Shown in pieces: positions 51,981 to 61,149 of a DNA stretch of 64,000 bases. The notes beneath the pieces were generated by a model that did not search any database, was not told where the DNA came from, and saw only the letters and a list, made by a program, of their open reading frames with translations. How positions within the stretch are numbered: the stretch's first letter is position 1; every line of letters starts with the position of its first letter. This stretch comes from Gemmatimonas sp. (GTDB taxonomy: Bacteria; Gemmatimonadota; Gemmatimonadetes; Gemmatimonadales; Gemmatimonadaceae). The stretch covers positions 1 to 64,000 of the forward strand of contig NZ_JANPLK010000001.1 of assembly GCF_031426495.1 (NCBI RefSeq). The letters are read 5' to 3'. The position numbers and the translations under genes are program-made.

Positions 51981-52737
51981 CCGTTCCATAGAACTTCGAC
52001 CGCACCGCCCACAGCTCGGGAAAGAACCGGTGACTTACCGTGCGCGATAAATACTTGGCCCCAAGTGTGCCGCCAGTGCCGAACGTGCCCGGGCCGATGA
52101 TGCGCTCCACCAGCTGCACATGCAGGAAGCGCCAGCGCGCGAACCGCTGCTCGAACTCCAGCAACCCTTCGACCAGCAGGAACAGCGGCGTCGGTCCCGG
52201 GCCCATATACAGCTCGGCCAGATCCATCTGCTCGTGCTCGATCAGCGCCAACACCAGCGACTGCAGCACCGGACGGGCCAGTGCATCCTTGACCACCGCG
52301 GGCGGCTCGCCATGCTCGGTGATCGCCGCCAGGAAATGCGGGTCTCGCAAACCAGCGGTCGCTTCGATCGCGCGGAACTGCGCGCTCTGTGAACCGCTGC
52401 TCGACCCCAGATAGCCGCGGAACTGCGCGAAACGCTGCGGCGGCAAAGTGTCGAGCGCCGTGAGCTGCTGGGCGATGATCTCCGTGAGTACGTTCACGCG
52501 CTGGACGGCCAGCAGCGCCCGCATGGTATCGAATGATTCGAGCGCCGTGATCATCGTGTCCATTTCGTGCCGCAGCACCTTGAACCACAGTTCACTGGCC
52601 TGATGGACCACGATGAACAGCAATTCGTCGGGATGCTCGGGCGAGGACTGTAGCGTCTGGAGCTCCAGCAGCTCCGGCAGGCGCAGGTAGCTGCCGTAGT
52701 CGATGCTCGACGTGTGTCCGTGCGCGGTTTCACTCAT
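51973..52737 (-). CDS. kynA: Tryptophan 2,3-dioxygenase
   Basis: 254 residues from the ATG at 52737. Heme enzyme opening the indole ring of tryptophan. Features: IDYGSYLRLPELLELQ, HPDELLFIVVHQASELWFKVL near 40, FDTMRALLAVQRVNVLTEI near 75, SGSQSAQFRAIE near 112 and the C-terminal GTGGTLGAKYL, which binds the substrate carboxylate. Shorter than eukaryotic TDO, normal for bacteria. With kynB it forms the first two steps of the kynurenine pathway; kynU is not in the window. Confidence 0.93.
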   Translation of the reverse strand: MSETAHGHTSSIDYGSYLRLPELLELQTLQSSPEHPDELLFIVVHQASELWFKVLRHEMDTMITALESFDTMRALLAVQRVNVLTEIIAQQLTALDTLPPQRFAQFRGYLGSSSGSQSAQFRAIEATAGLRDPHFLAAITEHGEPPAVVKDALARPVLQSLVLALIEHEQMDLAELYMGPGPTPLFLLVEGLLEFEQRFARWRFLHVQLVERIIGPGTFGTGGTLGAKYLSRTVSHRFFPELWAVRSKFYGTAK

Positions 52738-52766
52738 GGAAATGGTCTGCGAAAAGGGGAGTACGC

Positions 52767-53489
52767 TCAGAACGTGGAGACGCCCAGGGTGGTGACGTCG
52801 TCGATCTGCAGCGTTTCGTCGGTGTAGAAGGGCTCGCCGTATTGCACGCGAATGAGCGAGCCATAATGTGCCGCATGATGCGTGACAATGTCGTAGAGCG
52901 GCTCGCCATTCGGATACACTTCTCCCGCCTGCGTCGTCCCGTCGAACTGGGAGCCGTAACACTTGATCGCCTCGAGCTTGCGCGCAAACTGCGCGCTGAT
53001 GTCCACCACGAATGACGGCTTCACGGCGTCTTCACGGTACGTCACCACATGCAGCAGCTTGAATGGGCGAAAGGCCGGATGATCGCCGGGCTGGTACTTC
53101 GCGAGGCCGCTCAGAAAGCAGGCGTCGCGCGCGAGTTCGGTGGTGCGGCGATGATCGGGATGGCGGCCGCGCGGCGCCGGAATAATCACGACCCGGGGCC
53201 GCAGTCGTCGTAGCACCTGCACGAGGTGGCCGCGCGTCTCGTCGGTATTACTGATCCCGGCGTCAGGGAGCCCGAGATTCTCCCGCGCGTGCAACCCCAA
53301 CACACGGGCTCCGGCGGCGGCCTCGGCGGCACGCAGCTCCGCTGAGCCCTTGGTGCCCATCTCGCCTTGGGTCAGGTCGAGCACGCCCACGCGATGTCCG
53401 GTATCGACCGCCTTGATGAGCGTGCCGCCACAGGTGAGTTCAGCGTCGTCGCGATGGGGCGCAATGCAGAGAAGATCGAGTGCGGTCAT
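52767..53489 (-). CDS. bshB1: Bacillithiol biosynthesis deacetylase BshB1
   Basis: 240 residues of the PIG-L/LmbE deacetylase family. Zinc motif APHRDDAELTCGG near 10, LTQGEMGTKGS, and GRHPDHR near 108 are the family's active-site features, and GSQFDGTTQAGEVYPNGEPLYD near 195 is characteristic of BshB1. It deacetylates GlcNAc-malate in bacillithiol synthesis. The YfiT-like gene at 5505 would be a user of that thiol. Confidence 0.92.
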   Translation of the reverse strand: MTALDLLCIAPHRDDAELTCGGTLIKAVDTGHRVGVLDLTQGEMGTKGSAELRAAEAAAGARVLGLHARENLGLPDAGISNTDETRGHLVQVLRRLRPRVVIIPAPRGRHPDHRRTTELARDACFLSGLAKYQPGDHPAFRPFKLLHVVTYREDAVKPSFVVDISAQFARKLEAIKCYGSQFDGTTQAGEVYPNGEPLYDIVTHHAAHYGSLIRVQYGEPFYTDETLQIDDVTTLGVSTF

Positions 53490-53539
53490 GCAGGGACGCT
53501 ACGCACTCGCCGAGCGGTCGGCAACCGTGCCGCGTGCCC

Positions 53540-55024
53540 TCAGCCGGCGCGGGTGAGGTAGGTGGCCACGCGTTGCGCGATCTGCTGCCCACTCGCCACG
53601 CAGTCGCCCACGGATACGCCGTTGCGGTAGTTGCCCGCGAGGTAGAGCCCCGGGTTGGCCAGCTCGGTTTCGTCGGCGGCGTCCTTCACGGCTTGATAGC
53701 CCACTGTGTACTGCGGAATCGCGCGCGGCCAATACACGTGCTTGGCGAAAATCGGCTCACCGCGCACACCCAGCAGCTGACGCAGGTCGATCAGCACGCG
53801 TTCAACCAGCAGGTCCGTGTCTTCGCGCGCGCGCTCCGGCATACGGGCACCGCCCACGAAGCAGGTGATCGCCACGTGACCGTCCGGTGCGCGGTCGGGG
53901 AAGAGCGACGAACTAAAGAGGGCACCGAGAATGCTGCGCTTTTCCTTCGACGGAATCAGCATGCCGAATCCGTCGAGCGCGTGCGCGACATCGGCCCGCT
54001 CGAAGCCGAGCGTGAGCGTGCTCATCGGCGGATACTCTACGCGCTCCACCAACGCGGCATGCTTGCGCAGCGCAGCCGGCAACTCCATCGCGGCCAACAC
54101 GTGCGCCGGTGTGGCCATGACCACCGCGTCGACCGTGCGCGCGCGCGAGGCGCCGTCTTGCCCTGCATCAACCACCCAGCGGCCTTCATTCCGATGCAGC
54201 AGGCGCACAGGGCATCCCAAGCGAAGCGTACCCACCAGCGACGCTTCCAACGCGTCGGTAAGGGTCTGCATGCCGTCCACGAACGAAATCAGTCTGGCGC
54301 GCGTGGGCGGACCAGCCAGGGCACGCTCCACGTCGACATCGGCGCCGTCCGACGCGTCGGCTGGTGCGGGCGGCATTTTCCCACGCGTGGCCATGAGACC
54401 GGCCGACAGCGATCCATACCTCCGCTCGAGGTCGAACACACGCGGGAAGGCGTGCATCATGCTCAGCGTTTCGGTATCGCCGGCGAAGATGCCGGAGATG
54501 AACGGGTCCACGGCGTAGTCGAGTACTTCGGGACCGAGCCGACGGCGCACGAACGACGCCACGGATTCGTCCGCATCGGTGGCGCGCGTGCGCACCAGCG
54601 GCTCCAGCAGCACGCGCAACTTCGCCTTGAGGGAGAAGAGGCGCGTGGCCAGCATGGCCGGCGGGTTCATCGGAAACGACTGCAGCGTTCCGTTCCGCAC
54701 GATATAGCGACGGTTGGCTTTGGGGTTCGCTTCCACCACATCGTCGGCGAGGTCGAGCTGCGCGATCAGGGCTTCGACCGGCGCCGACGTCACGAACGAA
54801 TTGGGGCCGTGCTCGGCGAGAAAGCCGTCCGTGTGCGACGTGCGAATGGCGCCGCCTGCATGCCCGCTCGCTTCGTACAACGTGACGTTGACCCCGCGCC
54901 GGCGTAATTCATACGCGGCGACGAGTCCCGTAATGCCGGCGCCGACGACCGCGACCGAACGGTGTTCGCCAGCGTCGTGTTCGGAAGGTGGCACGATGTC
55001 GCGATGGTCAGCGAGGGCACGCAT
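53540..55024 (-). CDS. hemY: Protoporphyrinogen oxidase (HemY/HemG-type flavoenzyme)
   Basis: 494 residues. FAD-dependent oxidation of protoporphyrinogen (or, in the coproporphyrin route, coproporphyrinogen). The FAD-binding GxGxxG is in VAVVGAGITGLVAAYELRRRG near 25; other features are GGAIRTSHTDGFLAEHGPNSF, DPFISGIFAGD, and a C-terminal PGLYLAGNYRNGVSVGDCVASG. Last gene of the hemA-hemE-hemF-hemY run. Because hemE and hemF precede it, the classic protoporphyrin route is likely. Confidence 0.92.
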   Translation of the reverse strand: MRALADHRDIVPPSEHDAGEHRSVAVVGAGITGLVAAYELRRRGVNVTLYEASGHAGGAIRTSHTDGFLAEHGPNSFVTSAPVEALIAQLDLADDVVEANPKANRRYIVRNGTLQSFPMNPPAMLATRLFSLKAKLRVLLEPLVRTRATDADESVASFVRRRLGPEVLDYAVDPFISGIFAGDTETLSMMHAFPRVFDLERRYGSLSAGLMATRGKMPPAPADASDGADVDVERALAGPPTRARLISFVDGMQTLTDALEASLVGTLRLGCPVRLLHRNEGRWVVDAGQDGASRARTVDAVVMATPAHVLAAMELPAALRKHAALVERVEYPPMSTLTLGFERADVAHALDGFGMLIPSKEKRSILGALFSSSLFPDRAPDGHVAITCFVGGARMPERAREDTDLLVERVLIDLRQLLGVRGEPIFAKHVYWPRAIPQYTVGYQAVKDAADETELANPGLYLAGNYRNGVSVGDCVASGQQIAQRVATYLTRAG

Positions 55025-55027
55025 CGG

Positions 55028-56029
55028 TCATTCTCCTGTCGCGTCCGTTACCCAGTCGCGGGGCTCGAGCATACGCACCAGTCGAGCCTCGAAGGAATCA
55101 GGGGTGTAACGCGGGGCGTACTGCCACATCGCCAGTGGCGGTAAGCTCATGAGAACGCTCTCGACCCGCGCGTTGGTCTGCAGGCCGAAGATCGTCCCGC
55201 GGTCATGCACGAGATTGAACTCCACATACCGACCACGACGCACGAGCTGGAACTCCCGCTCCGCCTCGTTGAACGCTTCATCCCGTCGACGTTCGACGAT
55301 CGGCTCATACGCATGTCGCAACACGCGGGCCACGTCGCTCACGAACGCCTGCACGTGCTCGTGAGCGAGACCGTGCGCGAGGTCGTCGGGGCGCAGATGG
55401 TCGAAGAAGATGCCGCCGATGCCGCGTGCCTCGTTTTCGCGATGCACGTTCACGAAGTACTCGTCGCACCACTGCTTGTAGTCCGGATAGAACCGCGCGT
55501 GATGCCGCTCGGCCATATCGCGCAGGGCGCGGTGGAACGTCACGCCGTCATCGTAATGCGGGTAGAACGGTGTCAGATCGGTGCCGCCGCCGAACCAGCT
55601 GTCGGTGAGATGGCCGTGCTCGTCGGTGAGCTCGAAATAGCGCACGTTGAGATGCACCGTCGGCACCTTCGGGCTGCGCGGGTGCACCACCAGGCTGACG
55701 CCCGTCGCAAAGAAGTGCGTCGCACCGGCTGCCGCACCGTTGCCACCCAGCCGCCGGGCGGCGAGTTCCGGCAATTCGCCCATCACGGCCGAGCGATTGA
55801 TGCCTGCCTTCTCGAAGGTCACGCCATCGGTCATCACGCGCGCCACACCACCGCCACCGCCCGGACGTTCCCAGCGGTCTTCGGCGAACGTGCCACCGCG
55901 ATCGAGACGGCCGAAGAACGACGTCAGTTCATCATGCAGGCCGGCGATCCAGCGAGTGGCTTCCGCACGGCGCGTGGCCACCGACGGGGCCGGGCTCGGC
56001 GCCTCCGTCGGGAACACGGCGGCGCTCAC
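55028..56029 (-). CDS. hemF: Aerobic coproporphyrinogen III oxidase
   Basis: About 333 residues. The GTG at 56029 overlaps the hemE TGA (GTGA) and is the preferred start, though further in-frame starts exist. Features: GVARVMTDGVTFEKAGIN near 65, PTVHLNVRYFEL near 125, SWFGGGTDLTPFYP near 142, HHARFYPDYKQWCDEYF near 175, RGIGGIFFDHLR near 205, and the C-terminal YVEFNLVHDRGTIFGLQT. Uses oxygen, so heme synthesis here is set up for aerobic or semi-aerobic life, consistent with aerobic anoxygenic phototrophy. Three nt from hemY. Confidence 0.94.
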   Translation of the reverse strand: MSAAVFPTEAPSPAPSVATRRAEATRWIAGLHDELTSFFGRLDRGGTFAEDRWERPGGGGGVARVMTDGVTFEKAGINRSAVMGELPELAARRLGGNGAAAGATHFFATGVSLVVHPRSPKVPTVHLNVRYFELTDEHGHLTDSWFGGGTDLTPFYPHYDDGVTFHRALRDMAERHHARFYPDYKQWCDEYFVNVHRENEARGIGGIFFDHLRPDDLAHGLAHEHVQAFVSDVARVLRHAYEPIVERRRDEAFNEAEREFQLVRRGRYVEFNLVHDRGTIFGLQTNARVESVLMSLPPLAMWQYAPRYTPDSFEARLVRMLEPRDWVTDATGE

Positions 56030-57153
56030 CGCGCCCCCGCCAGCTCGCTCGTCCATGCTGCCGTCTGATGCTGCGCCGCGGCGATCTCTTCCTCCGTCCA
56101 TTTCCACTCCTTCACGGCTTCGATGAAGGCGCGCGCGTGATCCGGGGAGACATCCGGCAGAATCCCATGTCCGAGATTCGCGATATGGCCGATCGGACCG
56201 AACGCCCGGATCATGGCATGCGTGCGGCGACGAATGTCGGCGGGTGGGCCATACAGCGCGCAGGGATCGAGGTTGCCTTGCATCGCCACGCGGAACGGAT
56301 CGAGCTGACGACGCGCATCGTGCGGCGATGTGTGCCAGTCGACACCGATCGCATCGGCATTGGTCGCCGCCGCGATTTCCGCGAGGGCCCAGCCGGCCCC
56401 CGGCGCGAACACGATCACCGGCACGCCGGCTTCACGGGCTTTCTGCGCACACCGTGCGAGATACGGCAGGGCGAACGTGCGGAACTCTTCGGGCCCGAGG
56501 GCACCGGCCCACGACTCGAACAGCTGCACCACCTGCGCGCCGGCACCGACCTGTGCCACGAGATACTCACCCACGGCGTCGGCAATCTTGCCGAGCAACG
56601 CATGGGCCATCTCGGGATTTTCGTACAGCATGCGCTTGGCGACCGCAAACTGCTTCGTGCCTTTGCCTTCCACCATGTAGGCGGCGAGCGTCCACGGCGA
56701 GCCGGCGAATCCAATGAGCGGCACTTTGCCATCGATTTCGCGGCGGGCCAGCGTGAGCGCGTCGAGCACGTACTTGAGATGCTCCTGCGGATCGACGGCG
56801 TGCAGCTGGTCGAGATCCTTCAGCGAGCGAAGCGGGGAGGGGAACTGCGGGCCGATCCCTTCATCGAGCGTGAGGTGCATCCCCATCGCTTCCGGAATCA
56901 CCAGGATGTCACTGAAGATGATGGCGGCGTCCACCCCGACCAGATCGAGCGGCTGCAGCGTTACTTCGACGGCCAGCTCGGGCGTGCGGCACATCGTCAG
57001 GAAGTCTGACTTCGCGCGCACAGCACGGTACTGCGGCAGATACCGTCCCGCCTGGCGCATCATCCACACCGGCGGGCGCTCGACGGCTTCACGCCGGAGC
57101 GCACGCAGGAGCAGATCATTCGCAGGCGACGACGGGGCGGGCGTAGAACTCAC
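56026..57153 (-). CDS. hemE: Uroporphyrinogen decarboxylase
   Basis: 375 residues, GTG start overlapping the hemA TGA. Converts uroporphyrinogen III to coproporphyrinogen III. PVWMMRQAGRYLPQYR near 28 is the family signature; IIFSDILVIPEAMGM near 80 and GFAGSPWTLAAYMVEG near 145 are also standard. Part of an overlapped heme run behind hemA. Confidence 0.95.
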   Translation of the reverse strand: MSSTPAPSSPANDLLLRALRREAVERPPVWMMRQAGRYLPQYRAVRAKSDFLTMCRTPELAVEVTLQPLDLVGVDAAIIFSDILVIPEAMGMHLTLDEGIGPQFPSPLRSLKDLDQLHAVDPQEHLKYVLDALTLARREIDGKVPLIGFAGSPWTLAAYMVEGKGTKQFAVAKRMLYENPEMAHALLGKIADAVGEYLVAQVGAGAQVVQLFESWAGALGPEEFRTFALPYLARCAQKAREAGVPVIVFAPGAGWALAEIAAATNADAIGVDWHTSPHDARRQLDPFRVAMQGNLDPCALYGPPADIRRRTHAMIRAFGPIGHIANLGHGILPDVSPDHARAFIEAVKEWKWTEEEIAAAQHQTAAWTSELAGAR

Positions 57154-58538
57154 GTGAACTGCTCCGGTGAAAGAACCATCGACGGACGACGCTCACGGGG
57201 CGCGACATGCGGCGCCGGCGCGTGCTCCACGACGGGCTTGGGGGCGGCCGCGCGCGGCGCCCGCACGGCGCGGGGCTCGGGAGCGGCAGCCGGTGAGAAC
57301 ATTTCGAGCAACATCATCGCCTGTGCATCGAGCGGCTCGCCACGCTGAACGGCGCGACGCAGCGCAGCCATGGGGCCAGCCAGTAGCTTGGCCACGATGC
57401 GCGATGCCGTACGCTCGGCCACACCGGCGTCCTTCGAGGCAAACGCGACTTCGCGACGGGCCACATCCTCGAGCGCTTCGCGCAGCGGCTTGATCGCGTC
57501 GCGGGCCGGCATATTGGCGATCCACTGCATGAACGAATTGATCTCGTCCTCGCAGATGCCATTCGCGATAGGTACCGCATCCCGTCGCATCGTCTCAGCG
57601 GTCAAGATCGGCTGGTGCAGCGTGTCGAGATCCACCAGCGTGATGCCCGTCTGTTCGGTCACGCGTGGGTCGATGTTACGCGGCAGACTCAGATCCATGA
57701 GTAGCAGCGCGTAGCCCGATGCGGCACACGCCTCGCGCGCTTGGCTCAACCCACCTGCCGTGATGACCGGCACTTCACTGCCCGTGGCCACGATCACCAC
57801 GTCGGCCATCGCGGCTTCCACGTGTCGCGTTTCAAACGGCGCCGCCCGTCCACCGACAAACTTTGCGAGCTCCTTGGCCGTTTCGAACGTGCGGTTCACG
57901 ATGACCAGATCGCGCGCGCCCAGCTTGTGCAGCTGCTTCGCCGCCCGCGCGCCAGTCTTGCCGGCACCGACCAGCAGACAACGCGCATTCTCGAGATTCC
58001 CGAAACGCTGATTCGCCGTGATCGCCGCCTCGGCTCCGACCGAATTGCGACCCGCGGTCAGCGATGTTTCCGTCTGTACGCGCTTCCCGGCGCGCAGTGC
58101 CGTCTCGAACAGGCGATGGAGGACCGGACCGGCCGAATGGCCGCGCGAGGCACGCTTGTATGCCGCCTTCAGCTGTCCGAGAATCTGTCCGTCACCAAGC
58201 ACCTGCGATTCGAGCCCCGCCGCGATGCGCACCACGTGTCGGGCGGCGTCTTCACCCAGCCTTCGCGTAGCCGTCAGCAGTAACTCGGTACCTTCGCCGC
58301 GCGTGCGCATCCAACGGCGCGCCAGCGTCTGGACCGCACGGTCTACCACCTTCGGATCGTCGCTGTCCACCCACGCGTACAACTCGGTACGGTTGCAGGT
58401 GGAAATCAGCGCGGCTTCAGTGACGATCTCGCTGCGGGCCGTGCGGTACAACTGCGTGAGACGATCTTCCGATAAATGGAAGCGTTCACGAGTAGCGACG
58501 TCGGCCTGACGGAAATCGATCGCGATCGATATCAGCAT
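57150..58538 (-). CDS. hemA: Glutamyl-tRNA reductase
   Basis: 462 residues. First committed step of the C5 tetrapyrrole pathway: reduces Glu-tRNA to glutamate semialdehyde. The catalytic cysteine is in STCNRTELYAWV near 49. The NADPH domain has LLVGAGKTGARAAKQLHKLG near 188 and the C-terminal dimerisation helix is present, followed by a Pro/Ala-rich tail (about 400-462) longer than usual. The gene starts only 25 nt after bchP, so tetrapyrrole supply is probably co-transcribed with the bacteriochlorophyll genes. Confidence 0.95.
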   Translation of the reverse strand: MLISIAIDFRQADVATRERFHLSEDRLTQLYRTARSEIVTEAALISTCNRTELYAWVDSDDPKVVDRAVQTLARRWMRTRGEGTELLLTATRRLGEDAARHVVRIAAGLESQVLGDGQILGQLKAAYKRASRGHSAGPVLHRLFETALRAGKRVQTETSLTAGRNSVGAEAAITANQRFGNLENARCLLVGAGKTGARAAKQLHKLGARDLVIVNRTFETAKELAKFVGGRAAPFETRHVEAAMADVVIVATGSEVPVITAGGLSQAREACAASGYALLLMDLSLPRNIDPRVTEQTGITLVDLDTLHQPILTAETMRRDAVPIANGICEDEINSFMQWIANMPARDAIKPLREALEDVARREVAFASKDAGVAERTASRIVAKLLAGPMAALRRAVQRGEPLDAQAMMLLEMFSPAAAPEPRAVRAPRAAAPKPVVEHAPAPHVAPRERRPSMVLSPEQFT

Positions 58539-58563
58539 CGGAGTGCGGACTCGGGGCTGGAGC

Positions 58564-59772
58564 TCACGCGGTCGCGAGACCGGTGAGATGCGCGAGATTC
58601 TTGAAGAAGATTCTCACGTGAGCGAGTGGCTTGGCCTTCACCAACTGCTTGTTCATGTAACCGTCGAAGGTGAGCTGCTGCACATCCCGATCGCGACAGA
58701 TCGCGACAAAACGTTCGCGGCGGTTGTCGTTGCGATACCAGAACGTCTGCATGATGTCGAGCACGGCGAACACCGGTCCATGCATGCGCATGAAGCGCCG
58801 ACGCGCCCCACGCAACGCCTTGGCATTGCCCGTCGCCAAGGCCGCCAACACGGCCTCTGCCGCGAACCGGCCGCCGGTCATCGCGTAGAATATCCCTTCG
58901 CCACTGGCTGGCGCTACCACGCCAGCCGCATCGCCCGCCAACACCACGTCGCGGCCGTTGTCCCACTGCGGCAGCGGCTTGATCGGGATCGGCGCGCCTT
59001 CCTTGCGGAGGGTCTCCACCTGATCGAGACCCGTCTCTTGACGCAGCTTCGCCACCGCATCCTTGAGGCCGAAGCCCTTCTGAAGCGTGCCGGTGCCGAT
59101 GCTGGTGGTCGCGCCATGCGGGAACACCCACGCGTAGAAGTCCGGCGACAGCGGTGCCTGGTAATACACGTCGCACCGCGCCGCTCCGAAATTCTCCCCG
59201 CCGCCAGCCACCGGCGACTTCACGATCTCGTGATAGGCGAACACGTGCTTGGCTTTGTGCGAATTCGGGATGCACTGGCGTGCCACCGGGGAGAGCGCAC
59301 CGTCGGCCCCGATGACCATCCGGGCGCGAACCTGACGCACCTCGCCACCGCGTGACTTGCCATCGGTGTAGCTGATCACGGGGATGCCGTCGGCACCACG
59401 CGCGAAGTTCGTGAACGTACCGACATGTCGCTCGGCGCCCGCTTGTGCGGCGCGTGTACGAAGCCATTCATCGAACACGTCGCGATCGACCATGCCGACG
59501 TATCCGTCACCCACGGGGATGTCCACCGTGCGCCAGGTCGGCGAAATGATGCGCGCCGTATCGATCCGCGCGACCATCAGGGATTCAGGCACGTTGAAGT
59601 CACGCAGCAGCTGCGGCGGAACGGCCCCGCCACACGGTTTCGTACGTCCCGCTCGATCCAGGAGCATCACCGAACGGCCCGCCATCGCGAGCTCGTGCGC
59701 CGCGGTCGCGCCGGCGGGGCCGCCACCGACGACAAGGACGTCATACACGTCGAGCTGTGGCACATCGTTCAT
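58564..59772 (-). CDS. bchP: Geranylgeranyl reductase of bacteriochlorophyll synthesis
   Basis: 402 residues. Reduces the geranylgeranyl tail to phytyl on bacteriochlorophyll. The N-terminal FAD-binding motif VLVVGGGPAGATAAHELAMAG, CGGAVPPQLLRDF near 47, MVIGADGALSPVARQ near 165 and LAGDAAGVVAPASGEGIFYAM near 280 are all as in BchP/ChlP. Shine-Dalgarno AGGAG about 10 nt before the ATG. Preceded by the pucC-like gene and followed by hemA. Assignment is strengthened by bchG two genes upstream. Confidence 0.93.
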   Translation of the reverse strand: MNDVPQLDVYDVLVVGGGPAGATAAHELAMAGRSVMLLDRAGRTKPCGGAVPPQLLRDFNVPESLMVARIDTARIISPTWRTVDIPVGDGYVGMVDRDVFDEWLRTRAAQAGAERHVGTFTNFARGADGIPVISYTDGKSRGGEVRQVRARMVIGADGALSPVARQCIPNSHKAKHVFAYHEIVKSPVAGGGENFGAARCDVYYQAPLSPDFYAWVFPHGATTSIGTGTLQKGFGLKDAVAKLRQETGLDQVETLRKEGAPIPIKPLPQWDNGRDVVLAGDAAGVVAPASGEGIFYAMTGGRFAAEAVLAALATGNAKALRGARRRFMRMHGPVFAVLDIMQTFWYRNDNRRERFVAICRDRDVQQLTFDGYMNKQLVKAKPLAHVRIFFKNLAHLTGLATA

Positions 59773-59832
59773 ATCAGATTTCTCCTGCGAAGAGACGCTC
59801 GCGGCGCATGCTCGCGCCTTGGACCTTGCTCA

Positions 59833-61149
59833 TCACTGCAGCACCGCTGGTAACAGCGCTGCGCGCTCGCGGAACACGTCGTTGGCTCGCTCGCTCGATG
59901 CACTGCGCAGCGCGAGAAACGCGGACGCGGCGAACAGCACGGCCTCGACGCTGAAGACGGCCAGATACCCGCGCAGCGGGGAGTCGAGCACCACGGTCGC
60001 CGTGTCCACGCCGACCGCGCCCGCCATCGTCCCCGTCGCGTAGGCCAGCGCCTGCGCGGCGCCGAACACGCCCAGACGTAGCCCCGCACGCCCATCCGTC
60101 TTGTCACCCGTCAGGGCCATCATGGAGCCGATCGCCCCAATTGCGAACACCCCGTTCGCCAACCCAAGCAGCATCACGATGGCCGTGAACATCCGCACAT
60201 CGCCCAGCACCGGCGAGGCCGCCAACGCGACGTAGGTGACGGCCGACGCCAGGCAGCCCGCCGCCGCCCAATGCCGAAGCTGGCCACGACGGGTGGCCAG
60301 TAGGGCCGTCACGATCATGCCGATCAGGACGCCACCATGGTGCATACCGGAGAGTCGGGTGCTCTCACCAGGTGTCATGCCGAAGGCGATCCCAGCAAAT
60401 GGCTCGAGGATGAGATCCTGTGCGCTGTACGCGAACATCGCAACGAAGACGAAGCTGGCAAACAGTCGGGCGGCCCGCTCGTTCCACACGGTGCGCAGTC
60501 CCGCCGAAAATGACCCGCGCGATGCCTCATCGCTCGCCGAGACGGACGCGACGGGACGCGCGCCACGCTCAACGCCGTACGTAGCGACCGCCGCGACCAG
60601 AAATCCGACCGCGCCGATACCACCGGCGATCTGGATCAGTCGGGTATACGAGAAGGGATCCAGTAACGTGCCCGAGATCGCTGCCGTGATGATGATGCCG
60701 CCAATCATCAGGATCCACGTAATCGCGGCCGCCCCGGCGCGTTGGGTTGGATGCGCACGCTCACTCATGAGCGCGAGGAGCGGCGTGCCCGCCGCACTCA
60801 CGCCCGCGCCCAGTACAACGCTAGCGATCGACGCCAGCGCGATGCCGAGCGCCACGTTGGTCGCCATCACGGGAATACTGGCCGCCACACCAACACCGCC
60901 CAACGCACAGACCGCGAGGCCGCCCAGAATCCACGGTGTACGGCGACCACTGCGATCGCTGCCGTGTCCCAACCGCGGACGCAAGATCAATTGCACGCCG
61001 AAATGCAGCGCTACGAGCAAACCCGGCACGGTGGCCGGCAACGACAGCTCGACGACTATCACCCGATTGATGGTGGTGGTCAACAGCACCACGACGGCCC
61101 CGATCGCGGCCTGTACCAGCCCGAGTCGCGAGAGCTGCCACCAGCTCAC
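59833..61149 (-). CDS. PucC/BCD-family membrane protein (bch2, light-harvesting complex assembly-type)
   Basis: 438 residues; the GTG at 61149 overlaps the bchG TGA (GTGA). A polytopic protein of the major-facilitator-like PucC family: SRLGLVQAAIGAVVVLLTTTINRVIVVEL near the N-terminus, DRSGRRTPWILGG, APGES-like TPGESTRLSGMHHGGVLIGM near 270 and GRAGLRLGVFGAAQALAYA near 375. The family includes LhaA, PucC and the Orf428/Bch2 protein between bchG and bchP; this position matches the last. It is thought to help deliver bacteriochlorophyll to antenna or reaction-centre complexes. Confidence 0.88.
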   Translation of the reverse strand: MSWWQLSRLGLVQAAIGAVVVLLTTTINRVIVVELSLPATVPGLLVALHFGVQLILRPRLGHGSDRSGRRTPWILGGLAVCALGGVGVAASIPVMATNVALGIALASIASVVLGAGVSAAGTPLLALMSERAHPTQRAGAAAITWILMIGGIIITAAISGTLLDPFSYTRLIQIAGGIGAVGFLVAAVATYGVERGARPVASVSASDEASRGSFSAGLRTVWNERAARLFASFVFVAMFAYSAQDLILEPFAGIAFGMTPGESTRLSGMHHGGVLIGMIVTALLATRRGQLRHWAAAGCLASAVTYVALAASPVLGDVRMFTAIVMLLGLANGVFAIGAIGSMMALTGDKTDGRAGLRLGVFGAAQALAYATGTMAGAVGVDTATVVLDSPLRGYLAVFSVEAVLFAASAFLALRSASSERANDVFRERAALLPAVLQ